A DNA stretch of 24,462 bases from an uncultured Actinomyces sp. GTDB taxonomy: Bacteria > Actinomycetota > Actinomycetes > Actinomycetales > Actinomycetaceae. The notes beneath the pieces are model-generated. The model was not told the origin of the DNA. It was given only the letters and a program-made list of their open reading frames with translations, and did no database searches. Every line of letters begins with the position of its first letter. The stretch's first letter is position 1. Shown here piece after piece: positions 16,013-23,741 of the stretch. Made by a program: the position numbers and the translations under genes. Location: assembly GCA_915069725.1 (NCBI GenBank), contig CAJZFF010000001.1, positions 1 to 24,462 of the forward strand, given 5' to 3'.

Positions 16013-16777
16013 TCAGCCCAGCGCGTCAACGGCACGACGCAGCAGAATCGTGTGCAGATCCGCGACAAGCTCGGCCAGCTCCCGAGCCGTCTCCTCACCG
16101 GCGCTGCGCGAGCGCGACCGACGCGGAGCCACTGCCTGGTCGATCGTGTCCGCCTCCCGCTCAGCTGAGGCGCGTACCGCGCGCAAGTTGCGCAGGGGCA
16201 CTCCCTTGCGGGTGATCTCCATGGCCAGACGCACGGTCCTGAGGTTCTGCTGACTGTAGCGTCCACGAACATCGGGGCTGATGAGTCCGACCGCGACGAG
16301 CTCCTCGATCTGGGACTCACTGGCACCGGAGTGAGCCAGGAGCGCCTCCAGATCCATGGGGCCGTCGTCGACGATCCGGCCATCCCGGGCGACCACCCGG
16401 GCAACGGGCTGTGGAGCTGGGGCCTCGACGTCGGCGTCAAGCCGCGCCAGACGCTCACGGATGACGTGCAACGGAAGGTACTCGTCGCGCTGCACCGCCA
16501 AGGCGTAGCGCAGCCGCTCCAGGTCCGCCTGCGAATAGCGACGGTACCCATTGCCAACACGGTGAGGGCTGATGAGTCCCTCACCCTCGAGATAGCGAAC
16601 CTTGGAGATCGACAGGGCAGGGAACTCCACCTTGAGGAGATCCACCACCTGCCCGATCTTCATCACAGGCTCTCGAGAGATGCCACGGGGCCAGGTCTCG
16701 CCCGCCGGGCGCTCAGAGGCCTCAAGCAAGGAGGAGGGGGCTTCTCGCTTCTTGCTTCGTGCGGTTGCAGCGCTCAC
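16013..16777 (-). CDS. ftsR: MerR-family cell-division regulator FtsR (Rv1828 type)
   Basis: A 254-residue regulator. The N-terminal winged helix-turn-helix domain starts near residue 38 (MKIGQVVDLLKVEFPALSI, SKVRYLEGEGLISPHRVGNG, YRRYSQADLERLRYALAVQR, DEYLPLHVIRERL). A second helix-turn-helix-like domain lies at about 145-210 (SESQIEELVAVGLISPDV, RGRYSQQNLRTVRLAMEI). This two-domain layout is that of FtsR, which in corynebacteria activates ftsZ. The first 35 residues are a low-complexity extension absent from most homologues. GTG 16777 overlaps the garA stop as GTGA, showing translational coupling. An ATG at residue 39 is an alternative start that would remove the extension and break the coupling. 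The C-terminal Arg/Ser patch is polar and probably disordered. Confidence 0.9.
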   Translation of the reverse strand: MSAATARSKKREAPSSLLEASERPAGETWPRGISREPVMKIGQVVDLLKVEFPALSISKVRYLEGEGLISPHRVGNGYRRYSQADLERLRYALAVQRDEYLPLHVIRERLARLDADVEAPAPQPVARVVARDGRIVDDGPMDLEALLAHSGASESQIEELVAVGLISPDVRGRYSQQNLRTVRLAMEITRKGVPLRNLRAVRASAEREADTIDQAVAPRRSRSRSAGEETARELAELVADLHTILLRRAVDALG

Positions 16778-17226
16778 CGAGACGCGGCTCCGCCCTGGGG
16801 GCCGGGGTGGTAGGTCATCCGGTACTTGCCGATCTGGACCTCGTCACCGGAGCGAAGCGCCACTTGCTCCACACGCGTGCGGTTGACATACGTTCCATTG
16901 AGCGAACCGGAATCACGGACGCCGTACCCGCCATCGGGCAGCGACGAGAAGACCGCGTGCTTCCTGGAGACGGTGACGTCATCGAGGAAGATGTCGGCAC
17001 GAGGGTGGCGCCCCACGGTGGTCTCCTCGGCGTCCAGGAGGAACCGCGCACCGGTGGTCGGCCCGTGGTGGACGAGGAGAAGCGCCGTTCCCGACGGTAG
17101 GGCAGCGATCGCGGCGGCGTCCTGCTGGCTCAGCCCCACCACCGGGGAGTCGACCGCGTTGGCGACGTCGACGACCCCGAAGGTCTGTGTGGAGGAGGGA
17201 TCCTGCTCGATCGGACTGCTCGACAT
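16774..17226 (-). CDS. garA: FHA-domain metabolic regulator GarA/OdhI
   Basis: A 150-residue protein with one C-terminal FHA domain (about 65-140): TTVGRHPRADIFLDD, VSRKHAVF and LNGTYVN carry the phosphothreonine-binding Arg, Ser, His and Asn residues. In mycobacteria and corynebacteria GarA/OdhI inhibits 2-oxoglutarate dehydrogenase and controls glutamate enzymes; Ser/Thr kinase phosphorylation of an N-terminal ETTSVF motif closes it onto its own FHA domain. Here that position reads SSTQTFGV, with threonines 13 and 15 separated by glutamine. ATG 17226 has AGGA five bases upstream. It is first in the regulator block and coupled to ftsR. Confidence 0.9.
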   Translation of the reverse strand: MSSSPIEQDPSSTQTFGVVDVANAVDSPVVGLSQQDAAAIAALPSGTALLLVHHGPTTGARFLLDAEETTVGRHPRADIFLDDVTVSRKHAVFSSLPDGGYGVRDSGSLNGTYVNRTRVEQVALRSGDEVQIGKYRMTYHPGPQGGAASR

Positions 17227-17248
17227 TATTCCTGCCCCTCGGTTCGTT

Positions 17249-17267
17249 GCGGCGCCCGGTGCGCCGC
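17249..17267 (-). other. hairpin in the garA leader
   Basis: GCGGCGC (17249-17255), a 5-nt loop and GCGCCGC (17261-17267) form a perfect 7-bp all-GC stem between the predicted promoter and the ribosome site. It could modulate garA expression, or reflect high GC only. Confidence 0.4.
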
Positions 17268-17277
17268 CTCAGGGACC

Positions 17278-17310
17278 ACCATACCGTTCGTTGCACCGCC
17301 GTCGAGTCAA
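17278..17310 (-). promoter_or_regulatory. putative garA promoter
   Basis: Minus-strand -35 TTGACT (forward AGTCAA 17305-17310) and -10 TATGGT (forward ACCATA 17278-17283). The spacer is 21 bp, longer than usual; an 18-bp spacer would use the poorer CGGTAT. The 17227-17483 gap between garA and the pepN stop also holds a GGCTCGAGCC palindrome (about 17472-17481) just past pepN, but no clear pepN terminator. Confidence 0.4.
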
Positions 17311-17483
17311 CACCACGACGCAGCCCTCCATGATTGGCCAGCAGCCTACCCGCTGCGCGCCCGCGACGATGCCCGTAAGGTGACTGGGAGCACCGATTGA
17401 AGGTCTCAAACAGGTTACGGCCTCGCATTGATGATGCTCAGGCTAGGACGAAGGTCTCGCGGCATGGCGATGGCTCGAGCCCT

Positions 17484-20183
17484 TCAGAGAACCACCGAGC
17501 CAGTGCGTCGAGCGATCAGAGCGCGTCGCAGGTCGTCCAGGCTCTTGAGGACGAGCCGACGCAGGGCCGTCGGCGCATCGGGGTGCGTCGCGAGCCAGTC
17601 CTCGACTGCTTGGGCATCCGCCTCGTCCCCGCAGGCGGGGAAGAGCCCGACGACCAACCGGGTGGCGATCTCCTGGCCGCGCCCGGCCCACAGCCCTTGG
17701 ATCTCCCGGAGGTAACGGGGGGTGAAGGACGCGGTCAGCTCGCGGTGGGCGTCGACGGCGAAGCCGGCCACCAGGGCGTCGATGTGGTCGTTGCTCAGCG
17801 TGGTGTCGCTGAGGAGCCTCTCGAAGACCTCGGCCTTGAGGTCCTGGTGGGGCATCGAGCTGGAGGCCTGCAGGTGATGGGTGATGCCGCTGGCCGTCGG
17901 GTCTGCCTTCCGCTGTGCCTCGAGCTCATTGGCACTGACAGCGTCCAGCCGCGCCAATGCGGTCAGGGCCCGCCACCGCATGTCCGCGTCCAGCTCCAGT
18001 CCTGGCAGGGCTCCGTCCAGGATCTCTCGTGCACGAGCGGCCACCTGGGCACTGCCCGCCTCACCGAGCAGCCGCGCCTGCCCTGCTGCCTCCAGCCAGG
18101 CGCGGGCGCGTACGATCTGGGCGTCGGATCCCGGCGCGGCAGCGCGGAGCCTGCCCCACCCGCCGGGCACGGTGGCCGGCTCCCCCTCCGTGGAGGGCCC
18201 GGTCGAGTCATCGGCCACGAGGCGCTCCAGGAGCACGCTCCGCGTATGCGGGTCGGCATACCTGCAGGCGACCCGCAGCGCCTGGTTCAGCAGGACAGTC
18301 AGGGTGCTCGGCTCGGTGTCATCGTCGGCGTGCGCCAGAACGGCCTGGACGAACAGTGCTGCATCGATAACCGCGTCGCGGACCAGGTTGTGCAGCATCG
18401 ACCAGGCCAAGGACCTCGCCATGGGGTCATGCAGGGAGCCGAGCGAGCCGGTCAGGCATGACAGCGAGGTTTCGTCGGGCCGCACGACGGCATAGGTGAG
18501 GTCCTCGTCGTTGACGATGACGAGATCGGGAGCGGGCAGACCCACGGCCTCGACGACGTCGAGGCTCGCGGCCTCCAGGACCACCGGCAAACGGTGGGTG
18601 CGTACCAGCGCTCCGTCCCCGTCGAAGGAGTACAGGCCGACGACGAGCGTGTGCGGACGCAGCACGGTCCACCCGCTCACCGGGTCGCTCCCCTCCTGCT
18701 GCAGGGTCAGGGAGGCGATGCGTCCCTCATGAACGACCAGCTCGTCGGTGATGACCGAGGGGCCTGCGGTGTGGAGCCAGGCGCGAGCCCAGTTCTGCAT
18801 GTCACGGCCTGAGACCTGGGAGAGCACGTGCAGGAAGTCGTCCAGGGAGGCGTTGCCGTAGGCTCTGCGCTCGAAGAGGAGACCCGAGGCCTTGAAGAAG
18901 GCCTCCTGGCCGACGTGGGCGACGAGCTGCTTGAGGACGGCGGCCCCCTTGGCGTAGGTGATGCCGTCGAAGGCCTGCCGGGCGGCCTCGACGTCGTCGA
19001 CCCGGGCGACGATGGGGTGGGTAGTGGCCGGCCGGGAGTCCTCCAGGTAGGCCCAGGCCTTGCGGGTGGAGGCGAAGCTCACCCAGGCCTCGGTGTAGCC
19101 GGCCGCCTCGGCCTCGGCCCAGGTGCCCTGGTGATCGGCGAAGGACTCCTTGAGCCAGGTGTCCTCCCACCAGGTGGGGGTCACGAGGTCGCCGAACCAC
19201 ATGTGACACATCTCGTGGAGGATCGTGTTGGCGCGTCCGGCCCTCTGGGAGCGGGTGACCGGCCCCCTGAAGAGGTAGAGCTCCTCGTTGAAGGTGACGC
19301 AGCCCGGGTTCTCCATGGCTCCGAGGTTGTACTCCGGGACGAGCACGCTGTCGTAGGAGTCCCAGGGGAAGCCGTAGGCGTAGGCCCGGTCATACAGGTC
19401 CAGACCGGCCCGGGTCAGGTCGAGGAGCTCTGCGGCATCGAGGTGCTCGGCCAGGCTGGCGCGGCAGGACCAGGACAGGGGAATCGTCAGGCCCGGACGG
19501 CTCGGAGACGTCCATTGCCCGGTCACTCGGTGCCAGGGGCCGGCGGCCAGTGCGGTGAGGTAGCTGGGCAGGGGCCTGGAGGCGGCGAAGGACGTCGTCT
19601 CACAGCCGCGGTCCGTGCCGGTGGGGGCCTGGGGGCTCGATCCGCCAACTTGCGGGCGGGTGTTGGACATGACCGTCCAGCCGCGGGGGTGCGTGACCTC
19701 CAGCGAGAAGCGGGTCTTGATGTCCGGCTGCTCCATCACCGGCCAGGCCCGGCGCGCGTCGGAGGGCTCGAAGTGGGTGTAGAGGTAGGTGGCGCCGTCG
19801 ACCGGGTCATGGAAGCGATGCAGCCCTTGACCCGAGTTGGAGTAGAGGCCACGCGCCGCAATCTCCACCGTGTGCTCGCCCGGGTCGAGGACGGGCAGCT
19901 CGATACGGGCCCCATCCCAGATCACCGGGGCCGGTTGCCCGTCGATGCTGAGGGAGTCGACCGCCTGCCCCACGAAGTCCACCCAGAGTCCTTCGGTGCG
20001 TTGCCTGATGTCCAGGCTCATCAGGCAACGCACGCTGAAGGCGGCCTCGTGGCGGTCGATGGCCCTGGTCACGTCCACGGCCACGTGGGTGGAGGGCACC
20101 TGGCACACGGAGGATCGCCAGGCGGCCTCCTCGTGACGCAGGTTCGTGGGGCTGTCGGAGCGGGCGGGCGCGGTGGTCGTCAT
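17484..20183 (-). CDS. pepN: M1-family aminopeptidase N
   Basis: An 899-residue cytosolic zinc metallopeptidase that removes N-terminal residues from peptides. An N-terminal beta domain (to about 215) leads to the catalytic domain with the substrate-binding LGAMEN motif (about 287-292). The zinc site is HEMCH (323-327) with the third ligand Glu346 in LKESFAD. The long C-terminal helical ERAP1-like domain follows (about 540-890). Length is near the usual 850-900 residues of actinobacterial PepN. Cysteine in the HEMCH site is uncommon (Ala is usual) but leaves the ligands intact. There is no signal peptide. A perfect 15-bp inverted repeat lies at about codons 51-63. The ATG has no Shine-Dalgarno sequence but a TAGATT box seven bases upstream, so it is probably leaderless. 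It follows gnd on the same strand. Confidence 0.95.
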   Translation of the reverse strand: MTTTAPARSDSPTNLRHEEAAWRSSVCQVPSTHVAVDVTRAIDRHEAAFSVRCLMSLDIRQRTEGLWVDFVGQAVDSLSIDGQPAPVIWDGARIELPVLDPGEHTVEIAARGLYSNSGQGLHRFHDPVDGATYLYTHFEPSDARRAWPVMEQPDIKTRFSLEVTHPRGWTVMSNTRPQVGGSSPQAPTGTDRGCETTSFAASRPLPSYLTALAAGPWHRVTGQWTSPSRPGLTIPLSWSCRASLAEHLDAAELLDLTRAGLDLYDRAYAYGFPWDSYDSVLVPEYNLGAMENPGCVTFNEELYLFRGPVTRSQRAGRANTILHEMCHMWFGDLVTPTWWEDTWLKESFADHQGTWAEAEAAGYTEAWVSFASTRKAWAYLEDSRPATTHPIVARVDDVEAARQAFDGITYAKGAAVLKQLVAHVGQEAFFKASGLLFERRAYGNASLDDFLHVLSQVSGRDMQNWARAWLHTAGPSVITDELVVHEGRIASLTLQQEGSDPVSGWTVLRPHTLVVGLYSFDGDGALVRTHRLPVVLEAASLDVVEAVGLPAPDLVIVNDEDLTYAVVRPDETSLSCLTGSLGSLHDPMARSLAWSMLHNLVRDAVIDAALFVQAVLAHADDDTEPSTLTVLLNQALRVACRYADPHTRSVLLERLVADDSTGPSTEGEPATVPGGWGRLRAAAPGSDAQIVRARAWLEAAGQARLLGEAGSAQVAARAREILDGALPGLELDADMRWRALTALARLDAVSANELEAQRKADPTASGITHHLQASSSMPHQDLKAEVFERLLSDTTLSNDHIDALVAGFAVDAHRELTASFTPRYLREIQGLWAGRGQEIATRLVVGLFPACGDEADAQAVEDWLATHPDAPTALRRLVLKSLDDLRRALIARRTGSVVL
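19996..20033. repeat. perfect 15-bp inverted repeat inside pepN
   Basis: GTGCGTTGCCTGATG (19996-20010) and CATCAGGCAACGCAC (20019-20033) are exact reverse complements around an 8-bp spacer. On the pepN mRNA they would form a stable 15-bp stem about 150-190 nt after the start. The protein segment encoded is RCLMSLDIRQRT. Confidence 0.9.
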
Positions 20184-20190
20184 GCGCCAA

Positions 20191-20196
20191 AATCTA
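20191..20196 (-). promoter_or_regulatory. putative leaderless pepN -10 box (TAGATT)
   Basis: Minus-strand TAGATT ends seven bases before the pepN ATG at 20183. No ribosome site is present upstream. The -35 region is weak. Confidence 0.4.
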
Positions 20197-20228
20197 GCGG
20201 CATGCGGTCGCGGCCGAGACCTCCACGA

Positions 20229-20253
20229 GCCTGGTACGAGGTGGGTGCCAGGC
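20229..20253 (-). terminator. possible gnd terminator or pepN operator hairpin
   Basis: GCCTGG (20229-20234) and CCAGGC (20248-20253) form a 6-bp stem with a 13-nt loop, 12 bp past the gnd stop and upstream of the pepN -10 box. Either role is possible. Confidence 0.3.
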
Positions 20254-20264
20254 CTTGTGAAACC

Positions 20265-21740
20265 TCAGTCCCACTTCTCCTCGGTGCGCTCGGGCGTGGC
20301 CCACAGGGTGTGGTAGACGCCCTCGACGTCGTCGGTGCGGTGGTAGGTGTGAGAGCCGAAGAAGTCTCGCTGCCCCTGGATGAGGGCGGCCGGCAGGCGC
20401 CGGGAGCGCAGCTGGTCGACATAGGCCAGGGAGGAGGCGAAGGCCGGGGCGGGGACGCCGGTGGTGGCGGAGGTGGCCACCACCTGGCGCCAGGCGGGCA
20501 GGACCGTCGCCAGGGAGGAGGCGAAGACCGGCGCCGTGAGCAGACTGGCCAGAGAGGGGTTCTCGGCGTAGGCGCGGGTGATGTCGTCCAGGAAGCGGGC
20601 GCGGATGATGCAGCCGCCTCGCCAGATGCGGGCCATGGCACCCAGGTCGATGTTCCAGCCGAACTGCTTCGAGGCGGTGGCGATCTCGTCGAAGCCCTGG
20701 GCGTAGGCGGCGATCTTGGAGCCGTAGAGGGCCTGCTTGACAGCATCGACGAAGCCGCGTCGCTCCTCGGGGTCGGTCAGGGCCGTCTGAGTGGTTCCTG
20801 CAGCGATGTCAGCGGCCTGAACCGCGGCCCGCGCCGCGCTGGAGGAGGAGACCGCGCGTGCAAAGGTGGCCTCGGCGATGGCGGGCACGGCCACTCCCAG
20901 CTCGAGGGCCGTCTGAGTGGTCCACACCCCGGTGCCCTTCTGGCCGGCCGCGTCGACGACGATATCGACAAAGGCCTCACCGGTGGCCGCATCGGTGTGC
21001 GACAGGACCTCGGTGGTGATGTCGATGAGGTAGGAGTCGAGCTCGGAGTCCTTCCAGGAGCGGAAGACCTCGGCGATCTCGGGGACCGTGAACCCGCCGA
21101 CGTGGCGCAGCAGGTCGTAGGCCTCGGCGATGAGCTGCATATCGGCGTACTCGATGCCGTTGTGGACCATCTTGACGAAGTGGCCGGCGCCGTCGGGGCC
21201 GACGTGGGTGCAGCACGGCGTGCCGTCGACGTGGGCCGAGATGGACTCCAGCATCGGCCCCAGGCGGTCGTAGGACTCGGCGGTGCCGCCGGGCATGATC
21301 GAGGGGCCGTTGAGCGCCCCCTCCTCACCGCCGGAGACCCCCATGCCCACGAAGTGCAGCCCGCGCTCACGCAGGGAGACCTCGCGGCGCCGGGTGTCGG
21401 TGTAGAGCGTGTTGCCGGCGTCGACGATGATGTCACCGGGCTCCATGAGGGCGGCGAGCTCCTCGATAACCGCCTCGGTGGCAGCTCCGGCCTGAACCAT
21501 GATGATGGCCACACGCGGCGTGCGCAGCGAGGCCACGAAGTCCTTCAGGTCAGCTGCGGGCACGAAATCGCCCTCGGAGCCGTAGCGCTCGATGAGCCTC
21601 TCGGTACGGGCAAGCGTGCGGTTGAAGACGGCGACCGCGTGACCGTGACGAGCCAAATTGCGGGCCAGGTTCGCCCCCATCACCCCCAGCCCGAAGACAC
21701 CGAGGTCGGCTGTGGCCGGTGCGGGGATGAAGCTGCTCAT
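20265..21740 (-). CDS. gnd: 6-phosphogluconate dehydrogenase, decarboxylating
   Basis: A 491-residue enzyme converting 6-phosphogluconate to ribulose-5-phosphate with CO2 and NADPH. The N-terminal Rossmann motif GLGVMGANLA (17-26) is followed by a basic NRT that favours NADP. Active-site stretches are GMGVSGGEEGALNGPSIMPGG, FVKMVHNGIEYADMQL (catalytic Lys) and AAGQKGTGVWT. The C-terminal helical domain ends with a typical RTDDVEGVYHTLW tail. Length is normal for the long dimeric type. The ATG has AAAGGA six bases upstream. It is divergent from zwf-opcA across a 417-bp region, placing the oxidative pentose-phosphate enzymes together. Confidence 0.96.
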   Translation of the reverse strand: MSSFIPAPATADLGVFGLGVMGANLARNLARHGHAVAVFNRTLARTERLIERYGSEGDFVPAADLKDFVASLRTPRVAIIMVQAGAATEAVIEELAALMEPGDIIVDAGNTLYTDTRRREVSLRERGLHFVGMGVSGGEEGALNGPSIMPGGTAESYDRLGPMLESISAHVDGTPCCTHVGPDGAGHFVKMVHNGIEYADMQLIAEAYDLLRHVGGFTVPEIAEVFRSWKDSELDSYLIDITTEVLSHTDAATGEAFVDIVVDAAGQKGTGVWTTQTALELGVAVPAIAEATFARAVSSSSAARAAVQAADIAAGTTQTALTDPEERRGFVDAVKQALYGSKIAAYAQGFDEIATASKQFGWNIDLGAMARIWRGGCIIRARFLDDITRAYAENPSLASLLTAPVFASSLATVLPAWRQVVATSATTGVPAPAFASSLAYVDQLRSRRLPAALIQGQRDFFGSHTYHRTDDVEGVYHTLWATPERTEEKWD

Positions 21741-22157
21741 GGAAGTCCTTTCCTGTGCCGCAGCCCCTCATGACGGCGCTGCGATTCCAAGCCTTGGTGG
21801 CGGAGGATACTGGTTGCGCTCTGCGATAACGGCAACGGCGTGTCAGCATTACGGTTCACGACGCTGATGAGTACCCACTCGCACCTGTCAACCTCTGTGA
21901 CCCTACCGCGTCCAGTCCTCGCGCACGAGGACCGTCCGTGGTTCAGACGTGTCGGCAACGACGTGTGACGGCTCACGACAGGCCTGTCCCTGCCAGGTGA
22001 GCCGCCTGAGGTGGCGCTACAGTGACAGGTGCGGCCAGCACGGTTCCTCCAAGCGGTGCAGCGGCCCTGGCCGGGCCTCCGCTCAGAGCGCCGCAGTGCT
22101 CCGACGACCCGTCGGTGCCATCTGGTCCGCCGTTCGTCGAATCTCAGAAAGGCTGAC
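21741..22157. other. divergent intergenic region between gnd and zwf
   Basis: This 417-bp gap should hold both promoters. Minus-strand -10 candidate TATCCT (forward AGGATA 21804-21809) gives gnd a leader of about 60 nt. Plus-strand -10 candidate TACAGT (22018-22023) gives zwf a leader of about 130 nt. Between them are a 14-bp-spaced direct repeat of GACGTGT (21946-21952 and 21960-21966) and an inverted repeat GTGA-CGGC-TCAC (21965-21976). The zwf leader has a GGCCC/GGGCC hairpin (22063-22077). A perfect minus-strand TTGACA occurs near 21886-21891 but has no good -10 partner. No gene was recognised. Confidence 0.45.
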
Positions 22158-23741
22158 GTGTCCAGCTCCGACTCTGCGACTCCGTTCCCGTCGTCGAGAC
22201 CCGCGCGGGCGGTCAACCCGCTTCTCGACGCCCGTGACCTTCGCCTTCCGCGTATCGCGGACCCCTGCGTCCTGGTGATGTTCGGCATTACCGGCGATCT
22301 GGCCCGTCACAAGCTCCTGCCCGCGATCTACGACCTGGCCAACCGGGGCCTGCTCTCCCCCAGCTTCTCCCTGGTGGGGGTCGGCCGGCGCTCCTGGTCC
22401 GACGATGACCTGCGCGCCTACGTGGAGAAGTCGGCTCGGGAGGGCGCCCGTACCCCGTGGCGTCCCGCCATCTGGGAGCAGCTGGCAGCGGGGATGCGCT
22501 TCGTGGAGTTCGCCTCCTTCGAGGACGACGCCGCCTACGACCGGCTCACGGCCGTGGTGGATGACCTGGACGCCACCCGGGGCACGCGCGGCAACCGCGC
22601 CTTCTACCTGTCGATCCCTCCGGGGTGGTTCCCCGCCGTCACCGAGCGCATCGCCCGCTCCGGGCTCGTGGAGGAGTCGCCCGAGGCCTGGCGCCGCGTG
22701 GTCATTGAGAAGCCCTTCGGGCACGACCGCGCCAGCGCCCGAGAGCTCGATGACCTCGTGGGACGCATCGTGCGTCCCGACGACGTCTTCCGGGTCGACC
22801 ACTACCTGGGCAAGGAGACGGTGCAGAACATCCTGGCGCTGCGGTTCGCCAACACGATGTTCGAGCCGCTGTGGAACCAGCGCTACGTCGACCACGTCCA
22901 GATCACGATGGCCGAGGACATCGGTATCGGAACCCGGGCCGGCTACTACGACACCATCGGCTCGGCGCGCGACGTCATCCAGAACCACCTGCTCCAGCTC
23001 CTGGCGCTGACCGCGATGGAGGAGCCCACCAGCATGGAGGCGGCCGCGGTGCGCCTGGAGAAGGAGAAGGTCCTCAACTGCGTGCGTCTGGAGCGCGATG
23101 GGGTGTTGGACCTGGACCTCACCACTGCCCGGGGCCGTTACGACGCCGGCTTCCAGGGAGGGCTGCCGGTGCGGGGCTATCTGGAGGAGGACGGCGTCGC
23201 CGCCGACTCCCGAACCGAGACCTTTGCCGCTCTGCGCCTGGAGATCGCCAACCGCCGCTGGGCCGGCGTGCCGTTCTACCTGCGCGCCGGTAAGCGCCTG
23301 ACCCGCCGGGTCACCGAGGTCGCCGTCGTCTTCAAGCAGCCGCCGTTCCTGCCCTTTGAGTCGGCGGCCACCACGGCCGTGGGTGCCAACACCATCGTGC
23401 TGCGCATCCAGCCCGATGAGGGCATCACGCTGCGGCTGGCCTCCAAGGTGCCCGGAACCCAGATGGAGCTGCGCGACGTCTCCATGGACTTCGGCTACGG
23501 AGCCACCTTCAACGAGGAGTCCCCGGAGGCCTATGAGCGACTCATCCTCGATGCGCTCCTGGGTGATGCCCCGCTCTTCCCCCACCAGCGCGAGGTCGAC
23601 CTGTCCTGGCGCATCCTCGATCCCGTCATCGAGCACTGGAGCGCCGGTGGGAGTCCCGAGGGCTATCGCCCCGGCTCCTGGGGGCCGGCCAGTGCCCACG
23701 AACTCCTTGCCCGCGACGGCCGCACCTGGAGGCGCTCATGA
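22158..23741 (+). CDS. zwf: glucose-6-phosphate 1-dehydrogenase
   Basis: A 527-residue enzyme oxidising glucose-6-phosphate to 6-phosphogluconolactone with NADP+. The coenzyme motif is GITGDLARHK (43-52), the substrate-binding signature is RVDHYLGKE (212-220), and EKPFGHD and the C-terminal dimer domain follow. I chose GTG 22158 because GAAAGG lies six bases upstream; the frame stays open further upstream but the extension is Arg-rich and not conserved-looking. About 30 residues of Ser/Pro/Ala-rich sequence precede the core. The stop overlaps the opcA ATG as ATGA, the standard actinobacterial zwf-opcA arrangement. Confidence 0.96.
   Translation: MSSSDSATPFPSSRPARAVNPLLDARDLRLPRIADPCVLVMFGITGDLARHKLLPAIYDLANRGLLSPSFSLVGVGRRSWSDDDLRAYVEKSAREGARTPWRPAIWEQLAAGMRFVEFASFEDDAAYDRLTAVVDDLDATRGTRGNRAFYLSIPPGWFPAVTERIARSGLVEESPEAWRRVVIEKPFGHDRASARELDDLVGRIVRPDDVFRVDHYLGKETVQNILALRFANTMFEPLWNQRYVDHVQITMAEDIGIGTRAGYYDTIGSARDVIQNHLLQLLALTAMEEPTSMEAAAVRLEKEKVLNCVRLERDGVLDLDLTTARGRYDAGFQGGLPVRGYLEEDGVAADSRTETFAALRLEIANRRWAGVPFYLRAGKRLTRRVTEVAVVFKQPPFLPFESAATTAVGANTIVLRIQPDEGITLRLASKVPGTQMELRDVSMDFGYGATFNEESPEAYERLILDALLGDAPLFPHQREVDLSWRILDPVIEHWSAGGSPEGYRPGSWGPASAHELLARDGRTWRRS

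Noticed and set aside
18828..21773. 981-codon plus-strand open frame
   Set aside because: Antisense to pepN and gnd, both of which have full catalytic motifs. Its Gly/Val/Asp-rich composition is typical of a GC-rich antisense shadow.
22083..23699. 538-codon minus-strand open frame
   Set aside because: Antisense shadow of zwf with no recognisable motif.
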